Assembly: GCA_946413885.1 (NCBI GenBank) | Contig: CAMKMK010000073.1 | Span: 1-10,222, forward strand | Reading direction: 5' to 3' | Length of the DNA: 10,222 nt | From: an uncultured Prevotellaceae bacterium | GTDB lineage: Bacteria > Bacteroidota > Bacteroidia > Bacteroidales > Bacteroidaceae | In this document: piece after piece, positions 4,562 to 10,222 of the stretch | How the letters are laid out: each line of letters starts with the position of its first letter | Position numbering within the stretch: the first letter of the stretch is position 1 | The notes under the pieces: model-generated | What the model was told of the DNA's origin: nothing | Seen by the model: only the letters and a program-made list of their open reading frames with translations | The model's database searches: none | Made by a program: the position numbers and the translations under genes

Positions 4562-7093
4562 TTAAAGTTTTATCTTAAAGTGATGCTTGCCTGCCGACAG
4601 CTCATTCGTTGTACCATCGGGAGCATACCAAGTGGCACTACTGCCAAGTGGAATCTCAACATCGAAGGTTACACGTTGGCCTTTGCGCGTCCAGGAGCTG
4701 CGAATGTCGCCATAAGGAGACGTGTGGCACGCCACGAAACGATCGAGCCCACTGACGAAGTTCGGACGCAGGATGATATGCTGGAAACCAGGCTGTTTCT
4801 CATCGGGGAAGATGCCACCCAACCCTTTATAAGGCCAAGCGCCTATCTCGCCGTACATGATATGGTTGTCGGAATCGAAATTGTCAAGCACCCAATTCTC
4901 ATGAAGAGTCGTTGCACCCTTGCTGACGATCCAAGCTCCCCAAGAAGGATAAGTGTCCTGCACAGCCACACGATAAGCAACATCGGCATAACCGTTCTCG
5001 CTCAAGGCATTCAGGAGGGCCTTGCATCCATGCACTCCCACATCGAGATGATAGTCCTTCGAAATGACGTCATCGGCAAGGTTCTTTGCCACTCTTGCTT
5101 TATGTTCCTCAGGAACGATACCCCAAAAGAGTGCCATGCTCAACTCTGTCTGCGAGCCTCCAGCATAGAAACTTTTCTCAGCATTGAAGTATTTATCGTT
5201 CAACGCCTTACGGATATCCTCTGCCAACTGGCCGTAAAACTTGGCTTCGTCGAGATTGCCAATCAGCTTCGCTGCCTTGGAAAGAATGAGAGCATCGGTA
5301 TAGAAATAAACGGTGGCACAAAAGTCACGGTCGGATTGAGCCTTGACAGGAATCCAATCGCCCAATCCCCACGAAGTAATATGTCCGTTGGCACCACGTT
5401 CCACGAAATCGACCAGTCGCTTGATGGTGTTGTAGTTTTCGCGCAAAGGACGTTCGTCGCCATAGAACATATAGAGCTGCCAAGGGATGATGGCAGTCGT
5501 GGATACCCAGTCGATACCAACCAGGAAATCATAACCCCAGCCGCTGGTAGGGATGATGTTGGGAAGCATGCCGTTGGGCTGCTGCTCATCGCGGTGTGCA
5601 CTCATCCATTGCTCATAGACTGTGATGGCATCAAAGTTATAGAGGGCTGCTTCGATGGCCAGATGTGCATCGCCCGTCCAACCGTTTTTCTCACGATGAG
5701 GGCAATCGGTTGGATAACCCACGAAGTTGGAAAGATAGGCGGCACAAGTGGCCTTCATCAGCTTGTCCAGCAGTTCACACGAAGAGCTTATGCTGCCTAC
5801 GGATGTCATATCGGTATTGGTGCGCCATGCAATGAGGTTCTCAGCAGTCAGGCTGATGGGCTTCGTCGATGTCACCTGTGCGTAGCGGAAACCCTTGTAG
5901 GAGAACTTCGGAACATATTTGTCGTCCTTTCCACTAAGCCAATAAATGTCTGTGCCGAAAGGTTCCCGTTCTTTATCGCCGTCGTAGAACTTGCTTATGT
6001 TGCCCATGTGAACATGTCCATCTTCTTCAAGACGTTCGCCTTGAGCTATGCGCACCTCCGTGTCCCGCTCTCCCTTTACGGAAAATTCCGTGATGCCTGC
6101 CATGTTGCGTCCAAAGTCATAGACGTATGTCTTTTCGTCCATCTTTGTCAACTTGACGCTGGGCAAACATTCAGCCTTTCGTATAGGAGTCATCTGTTGA
6201 GAAACAACGAGCGTTGATGGTGCTCCTGTCAGACTGGCATGCTTCCATTCCTTATCATCGAACGAAGGCAGGTTCCACCCCGTCTCCTTGCGGAAATCAT
6301 ACTGTTCGCCTACATATATATTATTGAAGGTTACAGCACCTTCGGCAGTTCGCCATGAAGGGTCGGTGGGAACAACCTCCACGCTGCCATCAGCGTACGT
6401 AACACGCAAGTCCATACAGAACTTGGGACGCTGTCTCCAAGGGGCCTGATCGAAGTTCCAAGGGGCCTTTATCTGATTGTTAAACCAACCATTGCCAAGG
6501 ATGACACCAAGCACGTTCTCTCCTTGACGGAGCAACGAGGTAACATCAAGTGCAACATACATCGTGCGGCGGTCATAGCGAGTGAATACAGGCTGAAGGA
6601 TGCTGTTGGAAGCAGGTTCTCCGTTGACCGTCAAATCAAAAAGTCCACCACAGGCTATGTAAGCACGGGCACTTTTCACGGGTTTGCTGATGCCAAATGA
6701 CTTGCGGAAATAGGGAGCAGGACGATAGTCGCGATTCTTGCCGTCGCAGATCCAAGAACCCTGCCAAAGTTGTCGGCCCATCATGCCCGTCTCGAAGGTA
6801 GTCTGAGCCTCGCCTACCTTGACGGTATAAGTGGTGAAGGGCTGAAGCTGTTCTCCTCCATAGCTGACCCTAATTGTGCCTGCTGGCGCCTGGAACTGCC
6901 AAACAACTCTTCCATTCCCATCGGTAACTGTGATGGGGGTTGACGTTTTGTCCTGCGTCAGACGCCAGCTGATGCGAGGGGAAGCGTCATCCATTCCGAC
7001 AGGACTTTCCAGATAATTCACTCGCAGATGCGTCTGTGCCGTACCAGAGACAGTTGCCAGGATTGTGGCTAAGGTGATGATTACTGATTTCAT
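4562..7093 (-). CDS. Secreted GH78 alpha-L-rhamnosidase
   Basis: An 843-residue glycosidase that hydrolyses terminal alpha-L-rhamnose from glycosides or polysaccharides by an inverting mechanism. A short signal peptide (about residues 1-19) is followed by the typical start LRVNYLESPVGMDDASPRISW (23-43) of the N-terminal fibronectin-like domain. Beta-sandwich domains run to about 430, with NGWF (201-204) and YDFGRNMAG (325-333) as family landmarks. The (alpha/alpha)6 catalytic domain spans about 430-770, and a C-terminal beta domain closes the protein. The catalytic acidic motif DCPHREKNGWTGD (463-475) keeps D463, the general acid E468, W472 and D475. The general base fits E732 in TTLHENW. Everything needed for activity is present. 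The start codon overlaps the GH116 stop (ATGA, 7090-7093), so the two are translationally coupled. The natural substrate is not determined. Confidence 0.95.
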   Translation of the reverse strand: MKSVIITLATILATVSGTAQTHLRVNYLESPVGMDDASPRISWRLTQDKTSTPITVTDGNGRVVWQFQAPAGTIRVSYGGEQLQPFTTYTVKVGEAQTTFETGMMGRQLWQGSWICDGKNRDYRPAPYFRKSFGISKPVKSARAYIACGGLFDLTVNGEPASNSILQPVFTRYDRRTMYVALDVTSLLRQGENVLGVILGNGWFNNQIKAPWNFDQAPWRQRPKFCMDLRVTYADGSVEVVPTDPSWRTAEGAVTFNNIYVGEQYDFRKETGWNLPSFDDKEWKHASLTGAPSTLVVSQQMTPIRKAECLPSVKLTKMDEKTYVYDFGRNMAGITEFSVKGERDTEVRIAQGERLEEDGHVHMGNISKFYDGDKEREPFGTDIYWLSGKDDKYVPKFSYKGFRYAQVTSTKPISLTAENLIAWRTNTDMTSVGSISSSCELLDKLMKATCAAYLSNFVGYPTDCPHREKNGWTGDAHLAIEAALYNFDAITVYEQWMSAHRDEQQPNGMLPNIIPTSGWGYDFLVGIDWVSTTAIIPWQLYMFYGDERPLRENYNTIKRLVDFVERGANGHITSWGLGDWIPVKAQSDRDFCATVYFYTDALILSKAAKLIGNLDEAKFYGQLAEDIRKALNDKYFNAEKSFYAGGSQTELSMALFWGIVPEEHKARVAKNLADDVISKDYHLDVGVHGCKALLNALSENGYADVAYRVAVQDTYPSWGAWIVSKGATTLHENWVLDNFDSDNHIMYGEIGAWPYKGLGGIFPDEKQPGFQHIILRPNFVSGLDRFVACHTSPYGDIRSSWTRKGQRVTFDVEIPLGSSATWYAPDGTTNELSAGKHHFKIKL

Positions 7094-9597
7094 AGCTTCC
7101 TCGTCTTGTTTCCTATGGTTATCGTCTTAGCAGGCAGCTCACCCTTCAGGACGGTTAGCTTGGCTGTTCCATCAGCCTTGACCTCACACGTTCCCCACGC
7201 ATAGCCCGTGCTCCAGAAGTAACGCCCTGGCTTATCTGTGAAGGTGATGTGACGATCCACACCTGAATAATGAAAACCGCTCAACGCCAGGATGGATGCC
7301 CAACTGGCCATCGAACGGGCATAATGATGTCCGCACTCAGGCTCACTGAAGGGATTTCGCTTGGCGCCATCAAAGCGATCGCGTATGGATTTTATGCACT
7401 TCAGTCCATCAGCCGTCATACCTTCGTAAAGCATTCCTACGGCTGCACAATACTCGAAACCCGTCATCGCCTCAGCGAAATAGGGGAAAGGCACTTCCAG
7501 ACGTCCTTTGGGCCACGAGGCCATGAGGAGTCCTGATTCCTTCCCATAGACGAAGGAGCGCATGTTGTTGAAGTGACGGCTGAAGTCGCTGAGATAGTTG
7601 TATTTCATGATGCTCTGCAAGGTCGTGCGAATGTGTTCCTTATCACCCAAGTAACCTAAGCCGCAGATATGCGCCATATACTGCCCCACAAGCTGATCCA
7701 CAAGGCATCCACGGCCCAGCTGGAAGTCAGGAATTTTCGTTGCAGGGTCGTCCATGTCGATAAACTCAAACGTCTCTGGGTTGGTGATGTGATGCTCGTA
7801 ATACTCACCATTGAACAGATTCTCGTCCATCCATCGGCTGCCTTTCTCGAACAAGGTGCGACACTTCTTTGCAAAAGCTTTGTCCTTCATGGCTTTTGCC
7901 ATCTCCTCTGCGGCACGCAGGGCACCCATATACCAAAATCCCATCTGAGGATTGGGGCCAAAGTAGTTCACGTCCATCGTGTTGTGTTGCGAGCCTTCCA
8001 TAACACCATCCTGATTGGCATCCCAACTTCCCTTTCCATCGATGCCGTTGTCGGCAAGCCAGGCATAGCCCAGCACCTTCTTCACCTGCTCCCAATTCTT
8101 GGAAAGGAACTGGTTGTCGCCCGACAGTTGCCACTCGCGATACATCTTCATGACGCATCCCATCTGTCCGTCTGCCGCAGGAGAATTGCGCTTGGCTGCC
8201 TCAGACAAAGGCAGGTCGGCGCGGAAGTTCATCAGGCCATTATCTTTCGTTGCATAGTTGAATTCCACGTCACGCATCGTCTGGGCCAAATCGCCAAAAA
8301 GGAAAGGTGTTGCCACCTCGTAGTTCCACACGTGCGTACAGGAGCCGTGACACGATCCATCTCTGTTCCAAACGCCTTCCCATCCCATCATGTGGCCGTC
8401 AGGCAGACGGAAGACGGTCTGAGAGCGCAGTACGCAGAGGTTGAAGAGGGCAGCCTCTTTGACCACATCAGGGTAACTGCTCTCCAAGAGCGAATTGACG
8501 AAGAGACGTGTGTCTGCCTCCAGCTGTGCCATGCGTGGCACAATCTTTGCTGCTGCCTCCCAAGCGTCTGCATAGAGCGTACTGTAGTAGTTGCCTACCG
8601 TCGTGGGAGACCACGATTTGCGGTTAGGGAAGTTCCAGGTAAGATAGAAGACGAAGGTCTCCTTCTGCCCTGCCCCAATACGTTTCTTCACGGCAAGCGA
8701 GCCCATAGGATCGACCTCGAGCGGCCAAACCTTTTCCTGCAGTACGCCATCGCTGCTGAAGTCATCCCAGAAGTTCAGAATGGTGTTCTGCCAGGCATTA
8801 GGTTTGTTGCACGTGCGGTAGCTCACTCCCTCGCGACTCGTTGTTGTCAGGGCCATCGTGCCCCAAGCCTGGTCTTCAGGATTCACGCCTTCTGAGTAGT
8901 AATAAATGCCTCGCAAGCCATCAGCCTCTCGATAGGCGTTCTTGTTGTCCTTGCATCCTGCCATATCATTCATGCCTCGCCCATCGCGGCCGATGAAATT
9001 GCGCAAAGTGGCGCACACGGAAACATCCATCGCACTGCTCGACGTATTCGTCACCTCATAGGCAAGCACAGCTACAGGCAAGCTGCTGTCGTCGCTGTTG
9101 CAAGGAACGAGGGGATTGAAACCCTTGATGCGCACCTTGACTGGAAGTTTCGAATCCGAAAGATTGACCTGTCCGAAAGGATAGGCTGCATCGAACGAGG
9201 CACTCTCGAAGCGGGGCAAACCATGATGGTTGACTTCCTCGCCACCACCCCCACGAACGTATTCATGAGGATAGATCGGTCCCTCGAGCAACGTTGTCGT
9301 AGCTTCCTTATTGTCTGGCTTGACGTAGATGGCAAAGAAGGGAGTGTTGCTGCTGCCCGTATAGACCGTGCTGAACCCCTTGGCCGGGATGTTCATGATT
9401 TCCCAGTCACGCAGTTCACCACGTCCTCCCAAAGAGACTTGTCCAGTGCCGATACCTCCCAAGGGCAGGGCTACCTGGAACAGATGGTTCTGGTCATAGT
9501 GTTTCAGTACAGGCCACTCACTGGGTGTCCACTCTGAGGCATGCATGCTCAGCGACACAAAGGCCATAACCAGTGCGGAGAATAAAACTTTCTTCAT
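7090..9597 (-). CDS. Secreted GH116-type glycosidase (GBA2_N plus DUF608 catalytic domain)
   Basis: An 835-residue protein of the GH116/non-lysosomal glucosylceramidase-like group, whose known members are retaining beta-glucosidases, beta-xylosidases or glucosylceramidases. A signal peptide (about 1-20, ending MHA) precedes the N-terminal beta domain with its hallmark LPLGGIGTGQVSLGGRGELRDWE (44-66). The (alpha/alpha)6 catalytic domain covers about 370-775, with GSCTHVWNYE (418-427), ADGQMGCVMKMYREWQLSGD (475-494), EGSQHNTMDVNYFGPN (534-549) and a closing GHHYARSMASW (756-766). D542 of HNTMD is the likely acid/base; HNTYD is the usual form. The nucleophile is less clear: the eukaryotic-type EYxMYNTYD segment is replaced by GSCTHVWNYE, where E427 is the obvious carboxylate. 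A C-terminal beta-strand tail follows. First gene of the operon, with its own promoter. Substrate unknown; a rhamnose-capped beta-glucoside fits its neighbour. Confidence 0.87.
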   Translation of the reverse strand: MKKVLFSALVMAFVSLSMHASEWTPSEWPVLKHYDQNHLFQVALPLGGIGTGQVSLGGRGELRDWEIMNIPAKGFSTVYTGSSNTPFFAIYVKPDNKEATTTLLEGPIYPHEYVRGGGGEEVNHHGLPRFESASFDAAYPFGQVNLSDSKLPVKVRIKGFNPLVPCNSDDSSLPVAVLAYEVTNTSSSAMDVSVCATLRNFIGRDGRGMNDMAGCKDNKNAYREADGLRGIYYYSEGVNPEDQAWGTMALTTTSREGVSYRTCNKPNAWQNTILNFWDDFSSDGVLQEKVWPLEVDPMGSLAVKKRIGAGQKETFVFYLTWNFPNRKSWSPTTVGNYYSTLYADAWEAAAKIVPRMAQLEADTRLFVNSLLESSYPDVVKEAALFNLCVLRSQTVFRLPDGHMMGWEGVWNRDGSCHGSCTHVWNYEVATPFLFGDLAQTMRDVEFNYATKDNGLMNFRADLPLSEAAKRNSPAADGQMGCVMKMYREWQLSGDNQFLSKNWEQVKKVLGYAWLADNGIDGKGSWDANQDGVMEGSQHNTMDVNYFGPNPQMGFWYMGALRAAEEMAKAMKDKAFAKKCRTLFEKGSRWMDENLFNGEYYEHHITNPETFEFIDMDDPATKIPDFQLGRGCLVDQLVGQYMAHICGLGYLGDKEHIRTTLQSIMKYNYLSDFSRHFNNMRSFVYGKESGLLMASWPKGRLEVPFPYFAEAMTGFEYCAAVGMLYEGMTADGLKCIKSIRDRFDGAKRNPFSEPECGHHYARSMASWASILALSGFHYSGVDRHITFTDKPGRYFWSTGYAWGTCEVKADGTAKLTVLKGELPAKTITIGNKTRKL

Positions 9598-9632
9598 GGT
9601 GCTTTAATCAGTTTTCTTAAACATTCAATGCA

Positions 9633-9664
9633 CAAAGATACTGATTTTGTTGGACATTATGAAA
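9633..9664 (-). promoter_or_regulatory. Bacteroides-type promoter for the GH116-GH78-RbsD-like operon
   Basis: On the minus strand the -7 element TATCTTTG (9640-9633) matches TAnnTTTG fully. The -33 position, 20 bases upstream, reads TTTC (9664-9661), one base off TTTG. The predicted start is near 9626, giving a leader of about 29 bases to the ATG at 9597. The imperfect -33 element would suit a promoter that depends on or is modulated by a regulator. Confidence 0.6.
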
Positions 9665-9673
9665 TATAATGTC
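9653..9673. promoter_or_regulatory. Perfect 8-bp inverted repeat over the -33 element, candidate operator
   Basis: GACATTAT (9653-9660) and ATAATGTC (9666-9673) are exact inverted copies separated by five bases (GAAAT). The five-base centre contains the -33 element of the glycosidase promoter. The stem is AT-rich and has no T-run after it in the minus direction, so it is unlikely to be a terminator. A dimeric regulator bound here would contact the promoter directly. Confidence 0.5.
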
Positions 9674-9684
9674 ATAAATTCCTC

Positions 9685-9707
9685 AAAAAAAAGAAACAGA
9701 AAGTTTC
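9685..9707 (-). terminator. Candidate intrinsic terminator after dinB
   Basis: Reading the minus strand from 9707: GAAAC, loop TTTCT, GTTTC, then eight T residues (9692-9685). The 5-bp stem is extended by G-T pairs using the preceding G residues. It lies 54 bases after the dinB stop and upstream of the glycosidase promoter, the right place to separate the two transcripts. The short stem keeps confidence moderate. Confidence 0.5.
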
Positions 9708-9760
9708 CCGCTTCCCTCCACATTCTTATATTTGTAAAGAAAATTTATAATCAGAAAGAA

Positions 9761-10222
9761 TTACTTAGAACCATCAGCGAATCCCTTGAACTGCAACTCC
9801 AATTGAACCCATCGCGGCTTGCTTGTGTCCGCTTCCACCCGCTGGTTCGAGACGCCAAGCCCCAAAAGGCGGATAGGATGGGAACGGAACTCCACCTGGC
9901 TCAACAACTGCTTGGCCAGAGGAAGCATCTCATCCTTGGTGCGCAACACATGCTCTACTGTGATGCTGCGCGTTATCTGACGGAAGTCCCAGAATTTGAC
10001 CTTCAGCGTCAGCGTACGCCCCTCGAAATCATTCTTCGCAATGCGCCGTTCCAGCTCCAGGACCGCATGATACAATTCTATCGTGGCAGCCGAAGGCTCG
10101 CTGATGTCCTTCTCAAACGTCTGCTCGCAGCTGACGGATTTTCGCTCCCATTCAGAGATGACTGGACGCTCGTCGATACCACGGGCGAAATTGTAGAACA
10201 CCTGTCCCATCTTTCCGAATTC
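9761..10222 (-). CDS. dinB: DNA polymerase IV (DinB), C-terminal part, cut by the window edge
   Basis: The last 153 residues of a Y-family translesion DNA polymerase; the reading frame is open to the final base, so the 5' two-thirds lie outside. The visible part begins EFGKMGQVFYNFARGIDERPV, the end of the thumb region with the family's RGIDxRPV signature. It continues with KSVSCEQTFEKDI into the little-finger domain, which grips DNA, with LTLKVKFWDFRQITRS as its central strands. Near the end, QLELQF resembles a beta-clamp binding peptide, which Y-family polymerases usually carry close to the C-terminus. The catalytic palm residues are not in the window, so activity cannot be judged. The polymerase bypasses DNA lesions in the cytosol. 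No functional link with the glycosidase operon is apparent. Confidence 0.95.
   Translation of the reverse strand, partial: EFGKMGQVFYNFARGIDERPVISEWERKSVSCEQTFEKDISEPSAATIELYHAVLELERRIAKNDFEGRTLTLKVKFWDFRQITRSITVEHVLRTKDEMLPLAKQLLSQVEFRSHPIRLLGLGVSNQRVEADTSKPRWVQLELQFKGFADGSK

Noticed and set aside
4580..6217. Plus-strand open frame of 545 codons opposite the rhamnosidase gene
   Set aside because: The minus strand here encodes a full GH78 enzyme with intact catalytic motifs. The plus-strand translation shows no recognisable domain or coherent signal and is best explained as an antisense shadow.
7669..8895. Plus-strand open frame of 408 codons opposite the GH116 gene
   Set aside because: It lies wholly within the GH116 coding region, is rich in His and Cys in no domain-like pattern, and resembles nothing known to me.
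10217..10222. GAATTC at the window end as an EcoRI cloning junction
   Set aside because: Another GAATTC lies inside the window at 8260-8265 and the left end has none, so the site may be coincidental.

Overview
The window looks like the chromosome of a Bacteroidota bacterium, most likely a Prevotella-type member of the Bacteroidales. Three things point there: the protein sequences, two promoters of the Bacteroides type (a TTTG-like -33 element, about 20 bases, then TAnnTTTG), and lipoproteins or secreted glycosidases with typical N-termini. All ten genes lie on the minus strand, so transcription runs from high to low coordinates. Coding density is high and no gene-free stretch reaches 300 bases.

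Right end (9761-10222): the C-terminal part of DNA polymerase IV (dinB), cut by the window edge. It is followed by a candidate intrinsic terminator at 9685-9707.

Middle (3973-9597): a three-gene secreted carbohydrate-degradation unit made of a GH116-type glycosidase, a GH78 alpha-L-rhamnosidase and a lipoprotein with an RbsD/FucU-like sugar-pyranase/mutarotase fold. The first two genes overlap by 4 bases and the third follows after 13 bases. A promoter at 9633-9664 precedes the unit, and a perfect 8-bp inverted repeat straddles its -33 element, a good operator candidate. The set would suit removal of rhamnose and glucose (or a similar hexose) from a rhamnosylated glycoside, with anomer conversion of released sugar in the periplasm. 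No SusC/SusD pair, transporter or regulator is visible.

Left (74-3827): a compact six-gene operon: nitroreductase, Rossmann/DUF2520 protein, KdsC (Kdo-8-phosphate phosphatase), Maf nucleotide pyrophosphatase, a small probable surface lipoprotein of unknown function, and a YjjG-type HAD nucleotidase. It has a good promoter at 3884-3915 and repeated start/stop overlaps. It mixes lipopolysaccharide sugar synthesis with nucleotide-pool cleaning.

Far left (1-54): directly after the operon's last stop codon lies the edge of a 22-bp-period direct-repeat array with a constant 16-base part and a variable 6-base part. It runs off the window and is the least explained element here.
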